The translations under genes and the position numbers were made by a program. 64,000 nucleotides of DNA. Source: CAYFYS01 sp965202905. Its GTDB lineage: Bacteria; Pseudomonadota; Alphaproteobacteria; MPNO01. Below the pieces are notes generated by a model. That model did no database searches, was not told the DNA's origin, and worked only from the letters and a program-made list of their open reading frames with translations. Below are positions 1 through 7,286 of this stretch, piece by piece; the stretch's first letter is position 1; each line of letters opens with the position of its first letter. Location: contig OZ241868.1 in NCBI GenBank assembly GCA_965202905.1, forward strand, positions 682,001 through 746,000, given 5' to 3'.

Positions 1-504
1 CGCTCCTGGCGGCTCAACGAGCGCCATTATGGGGCGCTGCAGGGTTTGAACAAGGCCGAGACGGCGGCCGAATACGGCGAAGCGCAGGTCAAGATCTGGC
101 GGCGCAGCTACGCCACGTCGCCGCCGGCGCTCGACCGCGACGATCCGACCCATCCGCGCTTCGAGCGCCGCTACGCCGGCGTCCCGCCGGCCGGCCGGCC
201 CGATTGCGAAAGCCTGTCGATGACCCTGGACCGGGTGCTGCCCTATTGGAAGGAGCGCATCGCGCCCGAGGTGGCCAAGGGCAGGACGGTGATGATCGCC
301 GCCCACGGCAACAGCCTGCGCGCGCTGGTCAAGCACCTGGACGGGATCTCGGTCGAGGACATCCTGGATTTCAACATCCCGACCGGGATGCCGCTGATCT
401 ACGAGATCGAGAGCGACCTGACAGTGCGGTCGAGCCGCTATCTGGCCGATGAGAAGACGGTGCGGGACGCGGCCCAGGCGGTCGCCGATCAGGCCGCCGG
501 ATAG
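1..504 (+). CDS. gpmA: 2,3-bisphosphoglycerate-dependent phosphoglycerate mutase, C-terminal part
   Basis: The frame is open from the first base, so the N-terminus with the phospho-acceptor RHG motif lies outside the window. About 167 residues are present. They begin with an ERHYGALQGLNK segment and include the AAHGNSLRALVKHLDG stretch that carries the second active-site histidine, then the NIPTGMPLIYE motif near the end. These are diagnostic of the cofactor-dependent mutase that interconverts 3- and 2-phosphoglycerate in glycolysis and gluconeogenesis in the cytoplasm. The gene converges on the AbrB-like gene, with a short overlap of the two 3' ends. Confidence 0.93.
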   Translation, partial: RSWRLNERHYGALQGLNKAETAAEYGEAQVKIWRRSYATSPPALDRDDPTHPRFERRYAGVPPAGRPDCESLSMTLDRVLPYWKERIAPEVAKGRTVMIAAHGNSLRALVKHLDGISVEDILDFNIPTGMPLIYEIESDLTVRSSRYLADEKTVRDAAQAVADQAAG

Positions 505-1541
505 AAATGCCCGAACAGCCGGAACAGCGGCAGCGTGATCGCCGTAATCATGATAATCCGCATGATGTGATAGGCGGTCACCAGTGGCACGCCGAGCGCC
601 AGCACCTGGGCGGTGATGCTCATCTCCGCCAGCCCGCCGGGGCAGGTCGCGGCAATCATCGTCGAGAGCGATATTCCCGAGGCGGCCGAGATGGCGAGCG
701 CGAGCACGATGCCGGCCGCGATGAGGACCGCTGTCGAGAGCGCCGCGCCGAGGATCACTCGCGGCGCCTGCCGCATCGGCTCGCGGTCGAAGCGCTGGCC
801 GAGGGCCGCGCCGATCAGGAGCTGACCCAGCATCAGCAGCGACTCGGGCAGGCTCGAGATCTCGATCCCGGCGATGGTGATCGCCGCGGCGAAGCCGGCC
901 GCGCCCAGCATCCAGGCGTTGGTCATGCCCAGACGGTTGAGGATCACCGCGCTCGCCACCGTGCCGGCAAGCAGCAGCGGCAGGGCGCGCCAGTCCGCCA
1001 CGCTTGCCGCCGGGCGGAAGACGGCATCGCCTGCCTCGCCCAGATAGGTGAGGCCGGCCGGCACCGTCACCACGATGATACCCACCCGCACCGTCTGTGA
1101 GATGGCGAGCGCCACCGGCGCGGCCTTGAAGCGGTCGCCCAGCGCGAGCATCTCGGCCATGCCGCCCGGCACCGACCCGAAGAACGCCGTCGGCGCATCG
1201 AGCCCGGCGATACGGGTCTGGATCCAGGCGCCGAACCCGCCCAGCAGGATCGCCGCCAGGGCCGCCGCCGCCATCCAGTGGATCTGACCGAGCACGATCG
1301 CGGTCACTTCGGGCGAGAATTGCAGCCCGATGGCGGTGCCGATGAGGATCTGGCCGAGCTGGCGGCCGCCGGGCGGGCAGGTGATCCGCAGGCCGGCGAG
1401 ATTGCCGCCGGCGACGGCGAACAGCGGGCCGAGCAGCCACGGAATCGGCGTCGCCAGGACATCGAACGCCCAGCCGCCGGCCACGGCGGCGGCGAAGCCG
1501 GATACGGCAAGCGCGATCGATCTGGCGTTGGGGCGGTTCAT
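489..1541 (-). CDS. AbrB-family (Gneg_AbrB_dup) integral membrane protein
   Basis: A protein of about 350 residues, almost entirely hydrophobic, with two homologous halves. Each half contains an LLG-type helix pair and a repeated P-G-G-(M/L)-A-E-M motif (once mid-protein, once near the C-terminus), which marks the duplicated AbrB/AidB-like membrane family, often labelled putative ammonia monooxygenase. Its transport or regulatory role is not established and nothing here settles it. I take the ATG at 1541 as the start. An upstream TTG at 1589 would add 16 residues of low-complexity, non-membrane sequence that looks unlike the family. It is divergent from the SDR gene that follows. Confidence 0.8.
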   Translation of the reverse strand: MNRPNARSIALAVSGFAAAVAGGWAFDVLATPIPWLLGPLFAVAGGNLAGLRITCPPGGRQLGQILIGTAIGLQFSPEVTAIVLGQIHWMAAAALAAILLGGFGAWIQTRIAGLDAPTAFFGSVPGGMAEMLALGDRFKAAPVALAISQTVRVGIIVVTVPAGLTYLGEAGDAVFRPAASVADWRALPLLLAGTVASAVILNRLGMTNAWMLGAAGFAAAITIAGIEISSLPESLLMLGQLLIGAALGQRFDREPMRQAPRVILGAALSTAVLIAAGIVLALAISAASGISLSTMIAATCPGGLAEMSITAQVLALGVPLVTAYHIMRIIMITAITLPLFRLFGHFYPAA

Positions 1542-1624
1542 CGGCTGGTGCGGACGCGGACTTGTGAGGGCAGGGGCCGCGGCCGACAATAGCCCTCACC
1601 AGCCGGCGGAAACAGGGGCAGGGG

Positions 1625-2386
1625 ATGGCAAGCTCTCTCGAAGGCAAGACGGCGCTGGTCACCGGGTCGGGCAGCGGCATGGGGCGCGCCCATGCGGTGC
1701 TGATGGCCGAACGCGGCGCGCGGATCGTCGTCCACGATGTCGATGCCGGTCGGGCCGGGGAGACCGCGGCGCTGGTCGCCAAGGCGGGGGCCGAGCCCCA
1801 TGTCCTGGCGGTCGATGTTCGCGATGTCGGTGCGCTCAAGGAGGCTATCGCCGCAGCGGAGCGCGACTACGGCGCGATCGACGTGCTGGTGAACAACGCC
1901 GGCATCGGCGGGCAGGGGCTGGCGCTCGCCGATATCAACGTCGCGACGTTCGATGCGATGTTCGATGTCCATGTCCGCGGCGCGTTCTTCGCTGCCCAGG
2001 CGGTGCTGCCCGGCATGAAGGACCGCCGCGCCGGCAAGATCATCAATATCAGCTCCACCTTCGCGCTCGGCGGCGTGCACTTTGCTTCGCACTACGCGGC
2101 GGCGAAATCGGCGCTCTCGGGCCTGACCAAGTCCTGGGCGCGCGAGCTCGCACCGTTCAACATCACGGTCAACGCGGTCGCGCCCGGATTGATCGAAACC
2201 AACCTCACGCTCGGCAGTATCGGGCCGGAGCGCATCGCCGCGATGCGCGCGGACGTCCCGCTCGGCCGTTTGGCCGAGCCGGTCGAGATTTCCTATGCCG
2301 TTGCTTGGCTGGCCTCGGCCGAGGCCGATTTCATGACCGGTCAAGTGCTCTCGCCCAATGGCGGCGTCGCCATCGTCGGGATCTGA
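1625..2386 (+). CDS. SDR family NAD(P)-dependent oxidoreductase
   Basis: A 253-residue classical short-chain dehydrogenase. It has the glycine-rich nucleotide motif TGSGSGMG near residue 14, an NNAG motif near residue 90, the catalytic serine in an INISS segment, and a YAAAK active-site motif. It is cytoplasmic and would oxidise or reduce an alcohol/carbonyl pair; the substrate cannot be assigned. It lies 27 bp upstream of a second SDR of the same length and closely similar sequence, so the two probably arose by tandem duplication and are co-transcribed. Confidence 0.9.
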   Translation: MASSLEGKTALVTGSGSGMGRAHAVLMAERGARIVVHDVDAGRAGETAALVAKAGAEPHVLAVDVRDVGALKEAIAAAERDYGAIDVLVNNAGIGGQGLALADINVATFDAMFDVHVRGAFFAAQAVLPGMKDRRAGKIINISSTFALGGVHFASHYAAAKSALSGLTKSWARELAPFNITVNAVAPGLIETNLTLGSIGPERIAAMRADVPLGRLAEPVEISYAVAWLASAEADFMTGQVLSPNGGVAIVGI

Positions 2387-2412
2387 GCCGAAAGAAACGA
2401 AGGACGTTGAAG

Positions 2413-3177
2413 ATGGCAAAAACCTCGCTCGAAGGACACATCGCCATGGTCACCGGATCGGGCGGCGGGATGGGACGCAGCCACGCGGTGCTGCTGGCCG
2501 AGCGCGGCGCGGACGTGATCGTCCACGACATCAAGGCCGAAGATGTCGAGGAGACCGCCGGGCTGGTGCGCGCCGCGGGCCGGTGGGCCTATGCGCTCAA
2601 GGCCGATATCCGGGACGTGACGGCGTTTCAGGCCGGAATCGCCGAGGCCGCGGCCGGTCTCGGGCCGCCCGACATCCTGGTCAACAACGCTGGCGTCGGC
2701 GGCGGGCGCCGCCGTATCGAGGACATCGACGCCGAGATCTTCGACGAGATGTTCCAGGTCCATGTCCGCGGCGCCTTCTTTGCAACCCAGGCGGTGCTGC
2801 CGGCGATGGTCGAGCGCCGCTACGGGCGGATCATCAATATTTCCTCGATCTATGCCATGGGCGGCAGCGCGCTCGCCTCGCACTACGCCTCGGCAAAGGC
2901 GGCGCTCTCGGGCTTCACCAAATGCTGGGCGCGCGAACTGGCGCCGCACCGCATCGCCGTCAACGCCGTTGCGCCCGGCTTTGTGGTCACCGGGATGACG
3001 CAGGGCAGCAACAGCGAGGCCCAGATCCGCGCGCGCGAGGAGACCATGCCGCTCGGCCGCTACACCGCGCCGCAGGACATCTCCTATGCGGTCGCCTGGC
3101 TCGCATCGGACGAATCCGAAATGATCACCGGCCAAGTCGTCAGCCCCAACAGCGGCGAGGTCATCGTCGGCTATTGA
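2413..3177 (+). CDS. SDR family NAD(P)-dependent oxidoreductase, tandem paralogue
   Basis: A 254-residue classical SDR with TGSGGGMG, NNAG, an INISS serine segment and a YASAK motif. It is preceded by an AAGGACG ribosome-binding site at normal spacing, which fixes the ATG at 2413. It resembles its upstream neighbour through most of its length, including matching HVRGAFF and WARELAP segments and a C-terminal SPN-GG/SGEVIVG tail. The pair may act on related substrates or form a heteromer, which is inference. The next gene is convergent. Confidence 0.9.
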   Translation: MAKTSLEGHIAMVTGSGGGMGRSHAVLLAERGADVIVHDIKAEDVEETAGLVRAAGRWAYALKADIRDVTAFQAGIAEAAAGLGPPDILVNNAGVGGGRRRIEDIDAEIFDEMFQVHVRGAFFATQAVLPAMVERRYGRIINISSIYAMGGSALASHYASAKAALSGFTKCWARELAPHRIAVNAVAPGFVVTGMTQGSNSEAQIRAREETMPLGRYTAPQDISYAVAWLASDESEMITGQVVSPNSGEVIVGY

Positions 3178-3237
3178 CCCGGGTGCGGCGCGCGCGAACG
3201 CGGGCTTCAGCGCTTTTCGAGACCGCACCGTGCGGCG

Positions 3238-4149
3238 TTACCCGTCCCGTGCGATGTGGCTCTCGTGGTTCTCCAGGTACCACGTGGCGATGTCCTCGCG
3301 CTTGGCCCACCACACGCCCTCGAAACCCTTGGCATAGTCGACGAAGTCCCTGAGCGCGCGGACCCGGAAGGGCTGGCCCCAGACATGGGGGTGAATGCCG
3401 ACGTTCATCATCCGGCCGCTTTCGGCGCCTTCGGCATAGAGCTCGTCGAACTGATCTTTCAGCACTTCGAAGGCCTGGTCGTTCGACATGCCGCGCCGGA
3501 AATAGATCATGAAGTCGTTGACCTCGTTGGAGTAGGGGATGGAGACGATGGGCCCCGTTTCGGTCCGGATCAGGTAGGGCTGGTCGTCGTTCAGGTAGTC
3601 GGTGTGGAATATCAGCCCCTCGGCGGCGATGATGTCCGACGTGTTCTCGGTGCAGCGCAACGATGAGGACAGCCAGCCCTTGGCCGGGCGGCCGACCACG
3701 TCACGGTAGACCTTCAGCGTCTCGCGGATGATCTCGCGCTCTTTTTCCGGCTCGAAGGCGTAATCGGTCAGGAGTTCGGACTGGGAATAGTTATGGGCAA
3801 GCAGTTCCCAGCCGCGTTCGTTGATGGCATCGACGGCGGCGCGGCGCTCGATCCCCATCTTGGCGTTCATCGTGCATGTCGCCGGCACGCCCGCCTTGTC
3901 GAACAGGTCGATCAGCCGCCAGATCCCGACCCGCTGGCCGTACTCCCGCCAGGAGTAGTTCGGATAGTCGGCAACGTTGCCCGGCAGCGGGTCAGGCAGG
4001 ATCGGCGGCCCGCCGGCGTAGTAGGGCGCCTCGCTGTCCTTGGTCAGATCCCAGTATTCCAGATTGAACGTCAGCATCAGCGCCAGGCGCTTGCCGTCGG
4101 GCCATTTCAGCGGATTGCGCGCGGGCAAGGGGACGTAGTCGTAGTGCAT
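3238..4149 (-). CDS. Polysaccharide deacetylase (PuuE-like, NodB-fold) family hydrolase
   Basis: A 303-residue NodB-fold protein resembling the PuuE/allantoinase-like branch rather than true chitin or peptidoglycan deacetylases. It has no signal peptide, and the first metal motif TFDDG is replaced by TFNLEYWD. The His motif reads AHNYSQSEL, with only the first histidine of the usual HxxxH. A late GIHPHVWG segment supplies further histidines. Amide or ureide hydrolysis in the cytoplasm is therefore more likely than cell-wall modification. It lies 117 bp downstream of cofC on the same strand, so read-through from the F420 operon is possible but not shown. Confidence 0.8.
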   Translation of the reverse strand: MHYDYVPLPARNPLKWPDGKRLALMLTFNLEYWDLTKDSEAPYYAGGPPILPDPLPGNVADYPNYSWREYGQRVGIWRLIDLFDKAGVPATCTMNAKMGIERRAAVDAINERGWELLAHNYSQSELLTDYAFEPEKEREIIRETLKVYRDVVGRPAKGWLSSSLRCTENTSDIIAAEGLIFHTDYLNDDQPYLIRTETGPIVSIPYSNEVNDFMIYFRRGMSNDQAFEVLKDQFDELYAEGAESGRMMNVGIHPHVWGQPFRVRALRDFVDYAKGFEGVWWAKREDIATWYLENHESHIARDG

Positions 4150-4266
4150 CGAGGCCTCTCCCGGCGGTGGGGATCTTGTGCGCAGATTAACCGCTCGCGC
4201 CGGCCGGGGATACGACCGACCTGCTTGGAGATAAAGGTCGATATAGCGTCGATCGCCGGCGCCGGG

Positions 4267-4887
4267 CTACCGCCCGGCGAGGCGTTCGATCCACGCGGCG
4301 CGATCGTCCGAGCGGCCCCACTCCCGCCAATCGGCCTCGGTATCTATATCGAGGCCGATTCGTTCGTTGGGCCTGATCGCGACGCGCGCGCCGCGGCGGC
4401 TTCCTTCGGCGATATGCGCGCCGAAGCTGCCTTCGCCGAAGCGCGTCGTGAAGGCGAGCCCGGTCGACAGGCACAGCGCGTTGGTGCCCGTCCCATTGCG
4501 ATCCGGCGCGATGACGACCGGCGCCGCGCAGGCCGCAAGGGCGGCGATATCCCCGGCTCGCGCACGGGGCAGGTCGATCGGCAGGATGAGCGCGCGCTCC
4601 GCGCCACGATCGCGCGCCGCCGCGAAGCCGGCTGCGATCGCCGGGTTGAGTCCTTCGCCGGGATCTTGCAGGACGACCGCGCCGGCCGCCGCCGCGCGGG
4701 CGCCGACTTCGGGGTCCGGGCTGATCACGAAGGTCGCCTCGCGGCCCGTCAGGGACGCGGTTATCTCCAGAGTGTGCGCTATCAGCGCCGCGTTGAGCCT
4801 CGCCCGCGCCCCGTTGTCGAGCACTCCGGCAAGCCGCGCCTTGCCTTCGGCGAGCGAACGTACAGGCACGATCGCGGCGATTTTCAT
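4267..4887 (-). CDS. cofC: 2-phospho-L-lactate (or 3-phosphoglycerate) guanylyltransferase
   Basis: A 206-residue CofC/FbiD-type nucleotidyltransferase with the N-terminal IVPVRSLAEGKARLAG motif and a LPIDLPRA metal/nucleotide segment. It loads a phosphorylated three-carbon acid onto GTP, the first committed step in building the F420 side chain. Some proteobacterial homologues are known to use 3-phosphoglycerate instead of phospholactate, and the sequence alone does not tell which applies here. Its ATG overlaps the cofD stop by 4 bp, and it is the last gene of the F420 operon. Confidence 0.92.
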   Translation of the reverse strand: MKIAAIVPVRSLAEGKARLAGVLDNGARARLNAALIAHTLEITASLTGREATFVISPDPEVGARAAAAGAVVLQDPGEGLNPAIAAGFAAARDRGAERALILPIDLPRARAGDIAALAACAAPVVIAPDRNGTGTNALCLSTGLAFTTRFGEGSFGAHIAEGSRRGARVAIRPNERIGLDIDTEADWREWGRSDDRAAWIERLAGR

Positions 4888-5849
4888 CGCGCCCTCGGCG
4901 TCAGGCCGGCCGCGAAATCGAGCACTTCGCTGGCAAGCGTCCGGCGGTCCTCGGCGCCGGTCATCACCGTCGCCGCGACCGCGACGGCAAGCCCGGTCTC
5001 GCGCAATGCGGGCGCGAGCGCGGCATCAGCCCGGTCGATCACAATGCCGTCGAGACGATCGCCGTAGTGCCGCGCGACACCCGCCGCGCTGATCTCGACG
5101 CCGAGCTCGCCCATCATCTTGGCGGCCGGGCCCTTGACCGCCGCGTCGCCGACGATCGGCGAGACCGCCACCACCGGAACCGCCCGCCGGTCGAGGAAGT
5201 CCGCGACCGCATTCAGGCCGAGGATCGGCGCGATGCTGACATAGGGATTCGACGGCCCGATCAGAACGGCGCCGAGGTCGGGGTCGGCCATGGCGTCGGC
5301 GAGCCCGGGCGAGGGCTGGGCGTCGGCGATCCCTTCGAAGGCGAATCCAGTCACCGCCGGCGCGCAGGCCAAGCGGACGAAATAGGTCTGGAACGCCAGC
5401 GCGCCACCGGCCGTGTGTACGATCGTGCGCACCGGCGCATCGCTCATCGGCACGATCGGATGATCGATGCCCATCGCCCGCCGCAACCCGGACGTGGCGT
5501 CGGACAGCGACCGGCCGGATCGCATCGCGTGGGTGCGCAGCATATGTGTGGCCAGATCCCGGTCGCCGAGGCTGAACCAAGTCTCGCCGCCGAGCGCGCC
5601 GAGCGCGTTCATGAACGACCATGTCTCACCGGCGAGCCCCCAGCCGGTTTCCGGGTTGTTTCGGCCGGCCAAGGTGTACATCACCGTATCGAGGTCGGGC
5701 GAGACGTGCAGGCCGAGATGCTTGAAGTCATCGGCCGTGTTGACCGCAACCACGAGGCGGTCCGGGGCCAGCACCTGCGCCAGGCCCTCGGCGAGCTTCG
5801 CGCCGCCGACCCCGCCGGCGAGCGTCAGATACCGCGCAGCGCCTCCCAT
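4884..5849 (-). CDS. cofD: 2-phospho-L-lactate transferase
   Basis: A 321-residue CofD/FbiA protein. The N-terminus carries the LAGGVGGAKLAEGL loop, followed by VNTADDF and DLDTVMYTLAG. Further on is an IGPSNPYVSI segment, and all are typical of the family. It transfers the side chain from the CofC product to the deazaflavin precursor Fo to give F420-0 (or dehydro/3PG-F420-0). It sits 1 bp downstream of cofE and overlaps cofC by 4 bp, so translation is likely coupled. Confidence 0.95.
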   Translation of the reverse strand: MGGAARYLTLAGGVGGAKLAEGLAQVLAPDRLVVAVNTADDFKHLGLHVSPDLDTVMYTLAGRNNPETGWGLAGETWSFMNALGALGGETWFSLGDRDLATHMLRTHAMRSGRSLSDATSGLRRAMGIDHPIVPMSDAPVRTIVHTAGGALAFQTYFVRLACAPAVTGFAFEGIADAQPSPGLADAMADPDLGAVLIGPSNPYVSIAPILGLNAVADFLDRRAVPVVAVSPIVGDAAVKGPAAKMMGELGVEISAAGVARHYGDRLDGIVIDRADAALAPALRETGLAVAVAATVMTGAEDRRTLASEVLDFAAGLTPRAR

Positions 5850-5850
5850 C

Positions 5851-6615
5851 TCAGTCGAACAGGTCGAGCTCGACGGGCCGGATCAGATCCGCGCCGCGCC
5901 CGTCCCCGGGCGGACAGGCCAAGCCGCGGACGAGCGCGACGGGCCGCGCCTCGGCGGCCTGGCCCATGACGATCGAGGCAGCTGCGGCGATCTCGTCGGC
6001 AAGCCCGATCTCGCTGACCTGGAGCGGCCGGCCGAACATATCCGGGTTTCCGCGCATGTCCTTGAGCGCGGCGATCCCCGAGACGCCCAGCGCGGCGCCT
6101 GTCGTCCCCAGGCGCCAGGCGCGCCCAAGGCTGTCGTTGATGATCACGCCCGGCGCGATCCCGCTGCGGCGCCCGAGCCCGGCCCTGATTTCCGCGCAGC
6201 TCCGATCGGGGTCCTCGGGCAACAGCAGGACCCGGCCGGCGCCGACATTGGAGGCGTCGATTCCCGCATTGGCGAGCACATAGCCCAGCCGGTGCCGGGC
6301 GATGATCAACCCCGGGCGGGTGCGCACGATTTCCCGGGACTCGCGCAGGATCAACTCCACCACGCGGGGGTCCTTGGCGGTTTCGGCCGCGAGCGCGTCG
6401 GCGCGCGCCGACGGCGTCACCGAGTCCAGCCGGACCAGACGGCCTTCGGCCTTGGAGACGATCTTCTGGGCCAGTACGAGGATATCGCCGGCGGCAAGCG
6501 CTTCGCCTTCGCGCGCCAACGACTCCAGGACGATGGCGCACAGGTCATCGCCCTCCCCGATCCGGCCGATGCCGGACGGCGCCGTGACTACGAGCCTCGG
6601 CGAGGCGCCGGTCAA
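5851..6615 (-). CDS. cofE: Coenzyme F420-0:L-glutamate ligase
   Basis: A 254-residue CofE. It begins with VTAPSGIGRIGEGDDL and has the ILVLAQKIVSKAEGR segment, IARHRLGYVLANAG, and a NDSLGRAWRLGTTG motif. It adds gamma-linked glutamates to F420-0. It is monofunctional: the C-terminal nitroreductase-like domain of mycobacterial FbiB is absent, so reduction of any dehydro-F420 intermediate would need another enzyme. The start is a TTG whose last bases overlap the npdG stop (TTGA), an unusual codon supported by the tight packing and the conserved N-terminus. Confidence 0.94.
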   Translation of the reverse strand: MTGASPRLVVTAPSGIGRIGEGDDLCAIVLESLAREGEALAAGDILVLAQKIVSKAEGRLVRLDSVTPSARADALAAETAKDPRVVELILRESREIVRTRPGLIIARHRLGYVLANAGIDASNVGAGRVLLLPEDPDRSCAEIRAGLGRRSGIAPGVIINDSLGRAWRLGTTGAALGVSGIAALKDMRGNPDMFGRPLQVSEIGLADEIAAAASIVMGQAAEARPVALVRGLACPPGDGRGADLIRPVELDLFD

Positions 6616-7286
6616 TCGGCAACGTCCTCATCGGGCAGGCCGGTGATGCGGAGCCCCGCGCCGGGCGACTTGTAGCGCCGGTTCATCCAGATCAGCACCG
6701 AGGTCAGCGCCTCGGCCGCCACCGCGTTGTCCAGCGGCCCGGCTTCCAGCCCGCGCAGCCCGGTGGCCTCGATCAGGCGCACCACCTGGGCGCGTGCGTC
6801 TTTGTCGTCGCCACAGACCAGCACGTCGCAGTCGGTCTTATGGCTCGGATCGGCGAGATGGCCGGCGGCGACATTCTGGAAGGCGGAGACCACGCGGATC
6901 TCCTTTCCCAGGATCGAGCGGGCGATCAGGGCGGCCGAGCCTTCTTCGGGGAGCTGGACCCGCGCGACCCGCGGCGGGACCAATGGCACGGTCACGTCGA
7001 CGACGATCTTGCCGTCGATCGCCTGCTTGATGTCCTCGAGCGTCGGCCGCTGCGCGGCGTAGGGCACGGCGACCACGACGATGTCCGCGGCCGCGGCCGC
7101 ATCGGCGTTGGCGGCGCCCTCGACTGCACCGTGCCCGGCGAGCCCGGCGGCGGCCTCAACCGCCCGCCCGGCCGATCGGGAGCCGATCAGCACCCGGTAG
7201 CCCGCGCGCGCCCAGCGCACCGCAAGACCCGAGCCCTCGGCCCCGGTGCCGCCGATAATCGCGATGACCGGCAGCGGCGCGCTCAT
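6612..7286 (-). CDS. npdG: NADPH-dependent F420 reductase
   Basis: A 224-residue Fno/NpdG-type protein. It has an N-terminal Rossmann motif IIGGTGAEGSGLA, then LIGSRS, an IVVVAVPY strand, a VDVTVPLVPP segment and a SAFQNVAAGHL motif. It moves hydride between NADPH and F420, linking the deazaflavin pool to central metabolism. The ATG at 7286 overlaps the fbiC stop by 4 bp; longer readings of this frame run into fbiC and are not real. Its place inside the biosynthetic operon suggests F420 is made and reduced together. Confidence 0.94.
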   Translation of the reverse strand: MSAPLPVIAIIGGTGAEGSGLAVRWARAGYRVLIGSRSAGRAVEAAAGLAGHGAVEGAANADAAAAADIVVVAVPYAAQRPTLEDIKQAIDGKIVVDVTVPLVPPRVARVQLPEEGSAALIARSILGKEIRVVSAFQNVAAGHLADPSHKTDCDVLVCGDDKDARAQVVRLIEATGLRGLEAGPLDNAVAAEALTSVLIWMNRRYKSPGAGLRITGLPDEDVAD

